The notes under the pieces: model-generated
The model's input: only the letters and a program-made list of their open reading frames with translations
What the model was told of the DNA's origin: nothing
Database searches by the model: none
Made by a program: the position numbers and the translations under genes
DNA from: Phragmites australis
Taxonomy: Eukaryota; Streptophyta; Magnoliopsida; Poales; Poaceae
Length of the DNA: 64,000 nt
Assembly: GCF_958298935.1 (NCBI RefSeq)
Contig: NC_084933.1
Span: 7,051,001-7,115,000, forward strand
Direction of reading: 5' to 3'
Part shown: in pieces, positions 29,311-40,902 of the stretch
Numbering within the stretch: position 1 is the stretch's first letter
Layout: the number at the start of each line of letters is the position of its first letter

Positions 29311-31999
29311 CCATTTCTTTGCCTTCTCACTCTTAGAAGGGAAAACGAATCCAAGAGCACACAACATTTCTGCTAATACTATACTAACCAATTATGAGAC
29401 ACTCTCTTCGACTAGTTCTAAAACCAAGATATTAGTTACCTAGGAACATCCTTTTTGGCAGATGCAATCACACCAAAAATATTGTTTGGCTAACTCCACA
29501 AACTCAGGTCAAAAACCCCAATAAGAATATAAACCTTCTTCGCTTCAACTTCAACTCCTTCACAGGGAGGATCAATTTAAAACCTTTATGGTTCAGGATT
29601 AAAGAAACATCAACACTTCACCTCTTCTACCAACATCACTAACTCCAAAAATACGAGTGCGGGTAGATCTACACAAGAGATAGTCACAATGTTAAGATAT
29701 AAACCTCCAGTTGGTCATTCTCATCCCGATGTATCACCAAGCCTAGAAGGGGTGATAAGGAGATTACAACCACTTGCCTAATTCAATCCATCCAAACATC
29801 TAATGACTCGTCCTTCATGGTACAAGTTTAGACTTGCACTTTCCAACTTGAATACCAGAACACTTCCATCCAGAGGTAGTTGGACCAATAGATAAACTGT
29901 GTTGACTGGTACGTTCAGAAACATGCCAAACTGACAGACTAAAGAACTTCACATCTTGCTCATGTTCCCAGGCCAGCCATACTATCGGTAACCACACCAC
30001 AACTTCTTCAAAGTAAAATTGCATGCAAAAACACATCCTCCTCAAAAGTTGGAAAGACATCAGTTAATCCAACCAACAAGATGATCACTGAGGAAAGCTC
30101 ATGGAGAGGGTTGAAAATATGACTTCTGCAAACTCAACCTTGTTAATCCAACTACAGTTTAGTTATTTTGTGAATTTAGTTTAGAAAGCACCATTTGCAA
30201 CACAAGTTTATCGTCAACGGGTTGAGCGTTAGCATACAATGCTTATCTCCGGGTCCTTAGAAGGCATACCCTCTCCTGAATAGCAACAAAACTACAAAGA
30301 TACACCCCAACATGGGTCATCCTCTTTCATAACACTCCTTTAAACAGGGGAGCAACCCTTAGCTCCCAAACATAACTCTAATCTCAGCACTTAAATTCCG
30401 GAATGAACTCCACTTTTACAACACTCTTCCCTTGAACCAGGGTTTGGATAGACTTACTCCCAATAGAGACAAACTTCCAGCATGTAAACCTACTCAGGCA
30501 TCTCTCAGTCAAATCTCCATCCTTAGAGAGAATTGGGTTGCCAACAAAAAACCAAAACTCTCAAGTCAGAAACTAGTCAATTACTTCTTTAACTTCATTC
30601 ACTCCACAAGAGCCAACAAGAAACAAAATTCTAGAATGGATCATGTTAAAAATCTATCAATAAAACACCACGATAAGCCCTAACAATACCTTTGGTTATT
30701 AGGTCAGAAAAAGTTCAGGCGACCTTAAATTTCAACATTCACTCAATGAGCAAAACTCATCAGGTTCAATTGATAATGCTCCAATGGTGACAAGCCAATT
30801 TAGCATCCTATCATGATGTTATAGGTCATAGACTATTCAACAAACCCTTGACAATGCCAATGCTCCTACAACTCAAGTATATTCTTGGCTTCAAGTTTCA
30901 AAGCAAACAAATCCCCATGTCAAAGATGACAGGTTTAGCTAAGCGATATCAGAAACATAACACGATTCAACCAAAATCTCTACCTCAGCCCCACAAGGGC
31001 CAACCTTAGGTATTCCAATTGTGAAACCTCACAAAACAGGTTTGAAACAACTGATGCCTCCTTAAGGAAGGTGTCACTCCATTAGCATCACTTCAACGCA
31101 AATCAGTTGTTTCAACGCAAATCGATAACTCCAACTCCCATAGCCAGTGGACTATTCCACAAAAGGCTAACTTAACAAAATAACTACCTCAAATAATCAT
31201 TTCAAAACATGCATAGATATTCCAACTACAAAAGATTATTCTCAGATATTAAGGAAACTAACACATAAGATATTAAACATTTCAACTTAAACAGGGGGTG
31301 TTAACTAATCCTCAAAACATCAACAACTAGGGTACAAGTCTAGCAAAAGATTAGAAACAACCCCATTAGGATCTCGCTATCAACACATCTTCACACAATC
31401 GGCAAAAAGATCGCCCTGACTCCATGGGGAAAAATTCCTACACCATTCTAATGTTTAGGTTGAAAACATCATCACCTTATCTTCTATGGTAAGGCACACA
31501 TCGATCCATTTCTCCGACATTCTGAGACCGAATAGTTAGGGTAAACAATATGGGGGCCAGTCCATCTCGTACCCAAAACATTCGCTCTGTATGTGGATAG
31601 TTGGATCGCAAACCTAACTCTTGGTCAACCTCACCTGGCAATGCAGAAAAGGCATCATGGGGGCCCTCCATTTAACCCATCTGCAGTGCCATACAACAGT
31701 TATGCTATTGATCCTCCGAAGCTTATCAAGCTCTAATGGCCAAGGTAACAATTTTAACACCCTGACAATTTCACCATTTCAACAGAACTGACTCCAACAA
31801 CTTAACAATATATATCAATGATAAAACACTAAAGAACACGTGGAGAATCAAACAAGTAACTTCAATAATACTTATTTGAGATAGTGAACATAAGCGAACA
31901 AAGATAAACAAGACGTATGCAATGAAATGCATCCCATACCCATTCTATTTGTGCAAGTGTGTCAGGTTCATCATTCAATTACCTAGAATCTAAAGCCTA
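29311..31999 (-). other. Element B interior without coding domains
   Basis: About 2.7 kb separate the primer site from the RT/RNase H remnant, where gag, protease and the catalytic reverse transcriptase should be. Only open frames under about 85 codons are seen, and none matches those domains. The part next to the 5' LTR is probably the untranslated leader. Confidence 0.55.
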
Positions 32000-32000
32000 G

Positions 32001-32012
32001 GCTCTGATACTA
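32001..32012 (-). other. Primer-binding site of element B, initiator-Met type
   Basis: The minus strand reads TAGTATCAGAGC a few bases inside the LTR, one mismatch from the canonical TGGTATCAGAGC. Chromoviruses use this primer. Confidence 0.7.
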
Positions 32013-32015
32013 AAT

Positions 32016-34102
32016 TGTAACACCCTACTTTACAACTAAACATATTTTATTCAAATATGAAAAAGTTTGGCAGTATTTCCTCTATAGTTGCGGTATAACT
32101 AACCACATAATTCACATGCAGACAATATATGATATAAACAACATAACCACAACATATATCTACCTACACCATATACAGGATTACTTCTTCAAGTACAAAG
32201 CTTATTACAGCACGAACGACATACTGCCAAAAATATAGTTTTCAAACATAAGTTTAGATTATCTGTATTGTGATAAGGTAGTGCATGCAACTACCAAGTC
32301 CATCCCCAAAAAATTCACGTCAACAACCTAAGCGTACCTTAAAAAAATGAGTTAACGGGGTGAGACAAGCTCAATAAGTAACGACTATGAATATAAACAT
32401 ATCTCACCTGGTTAAGAGTATTTTAGAAACAACCATTTTTCTCACAGTGAAAAGCCAAAACGCATGAGTTTAAAGAGAGTATCTTTCCACTTGACGAAGT
32501 ATTTGTCAAGAGAACAACAACGACAATCTCCAACACAGTGTCTCACAAAATCATAGCATTTAACTTCCAGGATTCTGCATTCTTCAAATATCATATAAAT
32601 GTAAGAATGCTATGATGCAACTCCATTCGAGAGTTTTGGCTGGACGATGCCAACCTCTCATGCAACTCCATGTACCGGTACGAGTCACGTACGATGGCAG
32701 TGACCGGCCTTTACCACCATATGAAATGTATAAATGCATATGTATGCATGTGAATTGACGTCAATTCTTATATTCTTCTTTTAATGACTCATGTTGAATA
32801 ACATTGCAAATGATTCAGGTCGCCACAACATATTCAAAATCGATATAAAAGACTGAATTTAAGTTCGATGGAATGTAATATCATCCATGCTCGGAATATA
32901 TTAGAGAATATTGAATACTTCGATTTTACTTGCAAAGAAGTAAGACATGAATATAAACATACACTAAAGTCACCCCCACGTTACTTGCCTTTTACCGAAG
33001 GCGATGAAGGAATTTCACTTAGGTATGCCCGGAAGCACTACCAGCTGCACAAGTACATTTTAGTACTAAGCACATCTGAAACACATATAACGAGAAGCAT
33101 CAAACCTACGTCTGAAAACGTCGCATACACATTATTTCAAAACACATCGAACAAATATTCAAATAGCATGATTCGATGTGACATCTCCATTTCATATCCG
33201 AATTAGATCTCTCTCTCTCTCTAAACTTTGCTTAATTAAAGGAAATGGATATTCAATTCAAATGTCACATCTATGCTCAAACGACAGTTATTGTAAATGA
33301 ATTAGATAATTGATTACATGATCTACGAGAATTGATTCGATTCAATCCAACCACAAACGTCTTGAAATTACCGAGAAATCACCTTCGATGGAATCAACGA
33401 GAAATCCAACAAAATTACGAAATTTCCAACTTTCTCCTCTTTTCCTTTTTTTCCCTTTTTCTCCTTTTTCTTTTCTTTTCTTTTCTCCTTTTCTTTTCTC
33501 TTTCTTTTCTTTTCTTTCATTCTTTCTCTTTTCTTTTCTTCCTTCCTGGCTTCTTCTTCCTTGCATCTTCTTTCTTTCTTCTTTCTTGCTTCTTCTAGCT
33601 TCTCTCTTCCTGGCTTGCTTCGGTTAGTGCACAGCGCGCGGTAGTCAGCACAAAGCACAGCAGCACGGCGGCACAATGGCGGCACGCAGTAGCACGCGGC
33701 GCGCACGCACGGCAAGCAGACAGCAGCGCACTGCAGCGGCAACAAGCGGCGCGCAGGCCAGCGACAGCAGTGGATGGCGGCGCGCGGCGACAACACAACG
33801 TGAGCTGCCTGGGAGAGAGAGAAAGAAAGAGATGAGCGAGAGGCTTAGATGAACACGAGAGGCTGGATGGGTTGAGGGTGTATCCATCCGGTATTTATCC
33901 ATTTTTAAACAGCTAACAGTCTAAATTTATTGGACTTACTACAGGTTATAAAATGCTCGGAACGGATATATAAATAGTAAAATAGGTTCGTCTCGATAAG
34001 ATGAACGTTACCACGGTCTCCGATCGTCCATACGAGCAACGGATAAAAAGTCAACTATTTGATCAAATCTTTTTTTCTCTCTCTCAATTATTCGGTATTA
34101 CA
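32016..34102 (-). repeat. 5' LTR of element B
   Basis: A 2087-bp LTR with TGTAACACCC and GTATTACA termini on the plus strand. It shares the CT-rich tract (33430-33610) and the GC-rich CAGCGCGCGG segment (33630-33800) with the other LTR, and keeps the uninterrupted GCAGTATTTCCTCTATAG target of the solo LTR. Confidence 0.9.
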
Positions 34103-34107
34103 GGCCT

Positions 34108-34177
34108 CGACCTCGACTTCTCCTCCATGTCCACCGAGGAAATCGGCTTCCTCGACGAGAAGATCCACCTCCTCAAG
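34108..34177 (+). pseudogene. RPT5: RPT5 exon 1, 3' piece
   Basis: After the right TSD (34103-34107) the frame reads DLDFSSMSTEEIGFLDEKIH, matching the N-terminal SMSTEEI region of RPT5. It ends at an AAG/GTAGTA donor. Without the insertion it would be continuous with 21770-21814. Confidence 0.85.
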
Positions 34178-34331
34178 GTAGTAGGCCACCGTTCTTGGTT
34201 GGTTGGTTCTTGGGTCGTGCCAATGCCTTGTCTGTTCTTGGTTCTTGGGTGGTCTTGTAGCCCTCGTCCCATCACCTGATCGCCTGATCAGTTCTTGGTT
34301 TCTTGGCTCGGGAATCGATTTGCTTCTCTAG

Positions 34332-34451
34332 AACGAGCTGGTGTTGTCGAACGTGAAGCTGGAGCTGCTCAAGGAGTATATCAAGGTGAACACGGACATG
34401 ATCGAGGTCCACAGGAGGAGCTTCCCCAACCTCGTCGCCACCGTCGCTGAG
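34332..34451 (+). pseudogene. RPT5: RPT5 exon 2 (coiled-coil region)
   Basis: An acceptor TTCTCTAG precedes NELVLSNVKLELLKEYIKVN and then FPNLVATVAE, ending at GAG/GTAGGT. It corresponds to the N-terminal coiled coil by which RPT subunits pair. The exon is 120 bp, in frame and intact. Confidence 0.8.
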
Positions 34452-34715
34452 GTAGGTGCCATCCACCTGGGCCTCCTTGGGGTTTTTAGGAGGTTTTATG
34501 CGCTATGTTCTTGTTCTTGTCTTCTTGGAGTAATTCGCAACTGTTCTAAAGCTACATTTACATCCTGCTCCAACTGCATAACCCGGGTTCTAAATTGGAA
34601 TTTGGTAGAACCAACTTCGGAAGTTAAAAAGATTTGGAGTGAAGTTGATAAGATGGTTTACTGTGGGATTATGGAGATTTTGGGAACGTTGTGCAGTTGC
34701 TCATTTGTTTCCCAG

Positions 34716-34820
34716 ATTTTGGAATTGGACGCTGAGGATGGTGAAGAAGGATGACTGTAACGTTCACCTGGATTTGCTGCGCAAGGAGAAATGTGTTGTG
34801 TTAAAGACTGCTGATAGACA
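34716..34820 (+). pseudogene. RPT5: RPT5 exon 3, frameshifted
   Basis: After TTTCCCAG the frame reads ILELDAEDGEEG and hits TGA at about 34752. One base further on, the expected sequence resumes as DCNVHLDLLRKEKCVVLKTA, a one-base gain near 34750. The expected GT donor after the final Gln codon is not present (the sequence reads ACAATTGAG). Confidence 0.8.
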
Positions 34821-35309
34821 ATTGAGTTAGAAACTTTCATGTCCTCTGTCTCTCTTTAATCACTTAGTGTCCACAGGCACAACATGATAAGTTTGACTTC
34901 ATCCCAACGTTAGGAATCTTTATGACGTCGGGAACATGTGCTGGAAATTTATTTGTCTTTGAATTTAGAATGAGAGTTGTTTGGAAATATAATTTACTAG
35001 AATTGTGTTAGTTATCTTCTGTCCTATATAGGATGGCAATATGACTCCTTAGAGGAAGAGGGAACATTCCTTTTGGAATGTCTGTGCGATGGGCTTTTCG
35101 GTATGGCTCTGCTTGTAGATTAACAGAAGCCTAAATATGTTTTCAAAAGTTAAAAAATAGCTTCTGATATTCCTCATTCATGATGGTACATGTCTAGGGA
35201 CAATACATATTTTTTTCCCTTGTGTTTTACTTATAATGAATTTTATCATGGGTTTCAAGAATTAAACATGTCCTGTCAAGATGGCTTGAATATGTTTGAT
35301 CCTAATGTG

Positions 35310-35507
35310 CCTACCCAAGATGTCCTTCCTAACTCAGTGTTAGTGAACCTTAATACACTGAAGCCCGGAGATTTGGTTGGAGTCAACAAGGATAACTTCC
35401 AGATAATGCCAAATTACCGTCAGAGCATGATCCACGAGTACAGGCAATGGAAGTCGATGAAAAACTCACCGAACACTACAACGACATAGGTGGTCTTGAA
35501 AAAACAG
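35310..35507 (+). pseudogene. RPT5: RPT5 exon 4 (OB-fold), frameshifted
   Basis: VLPNSVLVNLNTLKPGDLVG and VNKDNF match the OB-domain of RPT5 (LKPGDLVGVNKD). A frame change near 35440 is needed to reach [20 protein letters not shown], which then runs to a consensus donor ACAG/GTAAGT. The exon start is approximate. Confidence 0.75.
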
Positions 35508-35657
35508 GTAAGTTCTGAAATTTCCGTTTAGTTGCCTTATTTGGTTTGTTCTGCTACTAAATGGCATTGCTCCCATCAGAGATTATAATGTTTTGTTTAC
35601 AAGTTAGTTTTGTTTGGCACCATCTCTTAGGAATTGATTTCTTAATTCCAAATGCAG

Positions 35658-35848
35658 ATACAGGAGCTTTTGGAGGCAATTTCTTGCTCATGACCCACAT
35701 GGATCTCTTTCAAAATCTGGGAATTCGCCCCCCAAAAGGTGTTCTTATGTATGGGCCACCTGGAACTGGGAAGACACTTATGGCCCGAGCGTGTGCTGCA
35801 CAGACAAATGCTACATTTTTTAAGCTAGCTGCCCCTCAACTCGTCCAA
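35658..35848 (+). pseudogene. RPT5: RPT5 exon 5 (Walker A), frameshifted
   Basis: It starts IQELLEAI after an AATGCAG acceptor and shifts frame near 35687, then reads [20 protein letters not shown] and the complete Walker A GPPGTGKT, followed by [20 protein letters not shown]. Substitutions such as F for L in TFLKL are visible. The ATP-binding loop is preserved even though the gene is dead. Confidence 0.85.
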
Positions 35849-36805
35849 GTAACTATATGTCTATATCACCTAAAAATCCCTTTGGTTCATTACTGGTGGC
35901 CTCATTCTCTACATCAGCCTTCATGTTCTGCTCCCTTTATTTGTCTTACGTGCTTGAACCATCTTCAAACTGGAATTGTCTAGCTGTTATCTTTCTTCAA
36001 TGTGTTTATTGTTGAGTTGTACTCAAATATTTGGCGCACTTTTTGTCTGCTATCTGGTCCAGATGTCTCTAATTGGTAATCATTTCCCATTTAAATAATC
36101 AGCAATTGAAAAATTATTAGAGGGAGATATTCTCTTCCAATTGTACGCCATATGTCCTTACATATATTGTATGTCTATTTTAGACTAGTAGCCATAGTAG
36201 ACCACATTGGATGCAGCATTATGTGAGTGAGATCTTCTTTTTCAACTATATACCAGGCTTTACTGCAGGGATATGTGATATGTCTCCACATTTACTGTAT
36301 GCCTATTTTAGAATAGCAGCCAACTGCACTGGATGCAGGATCCATTAGCAAGCATGTTACTAGGAGTATGGGAAATCTTGTAATTCCTGTTGAAAACTGT
36401 TAACGTGGTATCATACTCTGGTTCCTCCAAATCAATAATTGATTTGGTGTTTTAGAATGCCCTCTTTGTTATCACACTAAATTACATTTTGTGTTTCTCA
36501 GTAATCTGTCTTGCTTTAGTAAATAATGTGATGTTGTAAACTGGAATTTGAGCTGGGAAGTAACCGCTATCGGGGATAGATCTCTATTGTGTTTTTGTCA
36601 GATACCATATTTTATGCATTAGCCATTGAAAGGATCATGACATGTCCAGTGGTATTCCAGCAGCATGTTTTTTTGGTTCATCACGATCTGACAGCCGCTC
36701 AGAGATATTTCTTGGCCCTACATTATTTCACTTTTCTTTCGTATTTGATAGACTATCAGTTTGATAGTCTAAGATAAATTCTGATATCTTTGTGGAATGC
36801 TGCAG

Positions 36806-36924
36806 ATGTATATTGGTGAAGGAGCAGAACTTGTACATGATACCTTTAAGCTTGCAAAAGAGAAAGCTCCCTGCATAATTTCCATTGATGAAATCGATGC
36901 AATTGGAAACAAGCGTTGTGATCG
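36806..36924 (+). pseudogene. RPT5: RPT5 exon 6 (Walker B)
   Basis: After GCTGCAG the frame is intact: [20 protein letters not shown], then [16 protein letters not shown]. The Walker B IIFIDEIDA has a Phe-to-Ser change. It ends at CG/GTATGT. Confidence 0.85.
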
Positions 36925-37767
36925 GTATGTTGAATGGGAATGTCATGTGCAACCACTATTTAGGGTGCAATTAGTTTCATTGTAGGCACCGATTTAACAT
37001 CAAACGTCCAAAAAAACTGTACTTTTTTATTTAGTAAATCCATGTACAAAATCTAAAGGTCAAGTTCACTCAACATTAAGACTTAAGAGTAGTAAAAATA
37101 CACAGAAAACTCATCTTTTTGTTTCCTGTGACATATTCCGAGTTTGAGTTGAAGTTTAAAAGGGTGATAGAACACACCATAGACTACATGATTTTTTGTC
37201 TATTTTTTTGTTGATCCGGTGATTCCGCTTGATATATTTTCTTATTTAATATGGTTTGTCCTCTAGCGTTCTCGTCACAAGGAAAAAGTTTACACTGACA
37301 AAAGCACTATGTCTAGCTGTTTTTTATGCTAACAGTTATTATTTTCATACTTGTTGATTAGTCTTTGCCTGCAAGTTTGTTTTGGTGCACTATTTGCTCA
37401 CTTTATAAGACTCTGCGTTCCTTTAGCATACATATTGTTTTCAAGATCTGCCCATGCTCTTTCTTTTTATTTAACTAAAAAAAGGGCAGTAATGTCAGAA
37501 ACAATTCATAACTTCTTACCTCATTAACTAATGGAGACTCCTCTTGCAACTAGGTGCTAATACTGTGTTTTGTTTCATACTTTCTTCTGGTGCTAACTTG
37601 TAATGACAGTATTTCAAAGTTTGATTCTTTTATTATAAGAGTTTTCTTGCAATTGGCAGTTAGTTTGCTGTCAGTAATACACAGTGTAGTAATCCAAGCC
37701 TATTCTCTACTGCATATGCTGCAATTCTGTCCTTGTGCATGTGATGTATCCGTTTTACTCCGTGCAG

Positions 37768-37855
37768 TGAGGCCAATGGTGACAAAGAAGTGCAACGAAC
37801 AGTGTTGGAGCTGCTTAATCAGTTGGATGGGTTTAGTAGCGATGAGAGAATAAAA
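37768..37855 (+). pseudogene. RPT5: RPT5 exon 7, last recognisable exon
   Basis: After CCGTGCAG it reads [20 protein letters not shown] and GFSSDERIK, ending at AAAA/GTATGT. The next expected block (sensor region starting ATNRAD) is not found downstream. Within about 150 bp LINE sequence begins. Confidence 0.85.
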
Positions 37856-37994
37856 GTATGTATATATTTCTTCAGTTTCCGTTTATATTTCTTTTCAGAT
37901 GGTGATAATGTTGTTATGCATAATGTCTTATTCTGTTCTCAGTCAGCAAATCTTCATAGCATTGACGATAATTTGTTAGAGCAGCTTTAAAAGT

Positions 37995-40897
37995 GAAAAT
38001 CTTCATTGTGCCTTGCATTGCCTATCATTGTCCTATCTTATTGGGATTGAAATGCACCACCCACAGCATGCGCAGATTTCATTTTGAAGGCTTTTGGCCA
38101 AAGATTGAAGGATTCCATGATACGGTTGTTGCATCATGGGAAGCTCCAATGAGTGCATCCTACCCTCTCAAGCGCTTCTCCATTAAACTCAAAAGGCTCA
38201 ACCGTGCATTGCAATCATGGGGATAGCGTCAAGTTGGGCATATCAAGTCTCAGTTGATGTTGGCCAGGGAGCTTCTTCACCGCCTCAAGATCACCCAAGA
38301 CTCTCGGGTCCTATCCTCTGATGAGAATTGGCTAAGATGAGAACTGAAGTGTCGTTGCCTCGAGCTATCATCACTTGAAGGAACAATTGCGCGACTATGG
38401 TCTCGTATAGGCTGGTTGAAAGAAGGTGACGCTAACACATCTTTCTTTCACCTTCAAGCAAGTTTTCGTAAGAAAAAAAATCATAGCAAAGCTCCAAGAT
38501 GGCAATCATATTGTTACAGCTCAAGAGGATAAACAGGAAGTGAGGCATAAGTTCTTTGATGGGTTGCTTGGCACGGCTAAACCGAGGACCTCTACACTCA
38601 ATCTAGCATCCTTCCATCGGGAGGCATTGGATCTCTCCGCTCTTGAAGAGCCTTTCACCAAGGACGAGGTTTGGTCGGTGACCAAAGAATTAACACTGGA
38701 TAAAGCCCTCGGGCCTGATGGTTATACAGCCAGGTTCTATCGCACATGCCAAAGTGTAATCAAGTATGATCTCTTGGCTGCTTTGTTGATCCTACAGTAG
38801 GGGGATGGGCACAAACTTGGGCTACTAAACTCAACTTATTTGACACTACTTCCCAAGAAGGTTGATGCTATACAAGCCAAAGATTTCTGGCCTATAAGCT
38901 TCATACACAATTTTGCAAAACTAGTTGCTAAACTCATGGCCAACCGTCTTGCTTTCATCTATGGTCAATGCATTTATGATAATTACGTCTTAGTGTAGCA
39001 AATGGTAAAGCTCTTACACCGACAAAAAGAGCCTAGAGTGCTGCTGAAACTGGACATCACTAAGGCCTTCGACCTCGTATCTTGGCCCTTTCTTTTGGAG
39101 GTTCTCTCTCATCTTCGTTTTGGGCGTTCTTGGTGCAATCTTCTCTGCAACTTATTATCCTCTGCAACTACTTGGATCTAGCTTAATGGTAAATCCTAGA
39201 GCAGTGATCAAACATTGTCGGGGTCTGAGATAGGGAGACCCACTCTCTCCCATGTTATTCATCATAACAATGGATGTGTTGAATTCTCTAATCATCAAGA
39301 CATGTGAGGCGGGTCTCCTTCAATCGCTGGCTGCTCATGCTCTAGAGCACCAAGTTTCTCTATATGCAGATGATGTCGTACTTGTTCTTTGGCCCTCTCG
39401 CTAAACTACAGTTCATCAGGGACATTCTCACTATTTTTGGGTATGCGTCAGGTTTGCGCACTAACCTTGAAAAGAGCTCGGCTATTCCCCGTCAAATGCC
39501 AAGACCCAGACATTGAGGCCATTGATACTTCCCTATCATGTACTAGAGCCGATTTTCCTTGCACATATTTGGGGTTACCGGTTTCAAATAGAAAACTTCG
39601 CTAAGAAGACTTGCTTCCTATAATTGATAAGGTAGCAGATAAACTTTCTGTATGGAAGGCCGGGCTAATGAACAGAGCCAGGAGACTAATCTTAGTTCAG
39701 GTGGTCCTCACTGCCATCCCCATTCATGTTTTCATAGCCATGAGCATCCTCAAATAGGCTATTAAAGCAATAGATAAGAGGTGTTGAGCATTCCTATGGA
39801 AAGGAAGAGAACAAGTCAATGGTGGAAGTTGTCTTGTTGCATGGGAAAAAGTGTGCAAGCCATTGGAACTCAGAGGTCTCGGAATTCACAATTTAGAGAC
39901 ACTTGGATGGGTGATGAGAATGCGATGGTTGTGGCTGAAAAAAATCACAACCGAATCGCCCATGGGCTGGACTACTGATTCCTACTCATCCTAACATCTC
40001 AACCATGTTTACAATTTCAATCATTACTCAAGTTGGTAATGAAATCAACACACTTTTCTAGACAGATCGATGGATACACAGTCACTGTTTACTTGAGATA
40101 ACTCATGCCTTTGTCTCTAATGTATCCAAAAGAGCGCCTAAGGCGCACAGTGGCTGAAGCACTCACTGATCATAGATGGGTACAAGATATTCGAGGGGGG
40201 GGGGGGGTCTGCCGGTCGAGGTGCTGATTGAATACTTGATCATATGGGATACCATGGAGGAAGTGACTTTGATCCCAGAAGAACAAGATCATCATATATG
40301 GATGCACTAAAGTTCAGGTCAGAACTCTACCAAAGCAGCCTACAAAGCATTCTTCACTAGGGCTGTTCGATTTAGGCCATGGAAGCGTGTACGGCGGCCG
40401 TGGACTCCACTCCAATGCAAATTCTTTCTATGGTTGGCAATCCGGAATCATTGTTGGACGATCTATAGTTTGGCTTGCTGTGGACTACCGCATCCAGCCC
40501 GCTGTCCACTTTGCGACCAAGATGATGAAACGGTTCGACATCTCCTTACTAGCTGTGTTTTTGCCCAACAGATCTAGGTCCAACAAATCTTGCGCATTGG
40601 CCTACAAAATCTCACTCCAAAACCCCATGACATGAACTTCGCAGATTGGCGCGGCGTGCACTACGTCGAGTGGGCAAACCAAATCGTGAAGGCTTCAATT
40701 CCCTAATTATTTTGGGAGCCTGATGGATTTGGAAACAGCAAAATGCTTGTGTTATCGATGGAGCCTCTCCCTGTGTTCTGAACGTACTGAGATATATAAC
40801 AAATGATATCAAGCTTCGGTGCATGGCTGGAGCAAAAGGGCTCCAAGCGTTGTGGTCGGGTTAGATCAGGAAGTGGTTTAGGTCATGGTCATTCTTT
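37995..40897 (+). pseudogene. L1-type LINE, ORF2 remnant
   Basis: The order is: end of the endonuclease (HCPILLGLKCTTHSMRRFHF and EGFWPKIEGF), linker (RIGWLKEGDANTSFFHLQAS), reverse transcriptase (FTKDEVWSVTKELTLDKALG then PDGYTARFY; LNSTYLTLLPKKVDAIQAKD; LLKLDITKAFDLVSW; YLGLPVSNRKLR), then AFLWKGREQVNGG and a zf-RVT domain (CKFFLWLAIRNHCW, CPLCDQDDETVRHLLTSCVF), ending MAGAKGLQALWSG. At least seven stops and several frameshifts are visible, including around a G13 run at 40195-40207. Most of the endonuclease is missing. It occupies the place of the lost RPT5 exons. Confidence 0.85.
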
Positions 40898-40902
40898 ATC
40901 CT

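Larger units (their letters stand above)
21815..34102 (-). mobile_element. Chromovirus-derived LTR retrotransposon (element B)
   Basis: The element starts TGTAACACCC and ends GTATTACA on the plus strand, flanked by a perfect GGCCT TSD (21810-21814 and 34103-34107). LTRs are about 2.1 kb. The primer site, polypurine tract and coding domains place it on the minus strand. A chromodomain after the integrase marks a chromovirus, Tekay/Del-like. It lacks identifiable gag, protease and most of the reverse transcriptase, so it is non-autonomous or heavily decayed. Two solo LTRs (21879-23337 and 26531-28255) are nested within it. Confidence 0.9.
21770..37855 (+). pseudogene. RPT5: 26S proteasome ATPase RPT5 pseudogene, split and truncated
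   Basis: Seven exons of a regulatory-particle AAA ATPase (subunit 6A, TBP-1 type) are recognisable, with introns kept, so this is a duplicated and not a processed copy. Working RPT5 unfolds and threads ubiquitinated substrates into the 20S core; it is about 420-430 residues. Here exon 1 is split by a 12.3-kb retrotransposon (TSD GGCCT), a base gain in a C-run near 21779 shifts the start codon's frame, and frameshifts fall in exons 3, 4 and 5. The exon 3 donor lacks GT. All exons after [10 protein letters not shown] are missing, so the second half of the AAA module and the C-terminal gate-opening tail are lost; a LINE fills that position. Confidence 0.9.

Noticed and set aside
33368..33796. 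142-codon minus-strand frame rich in Lys, Glu and Arg, and similar frames at 24638-25323
   Set aside because: It is the complement of the CT-rich tract in the LTRs of element B; it occurs in both LTRs with different breaks and has no domain.
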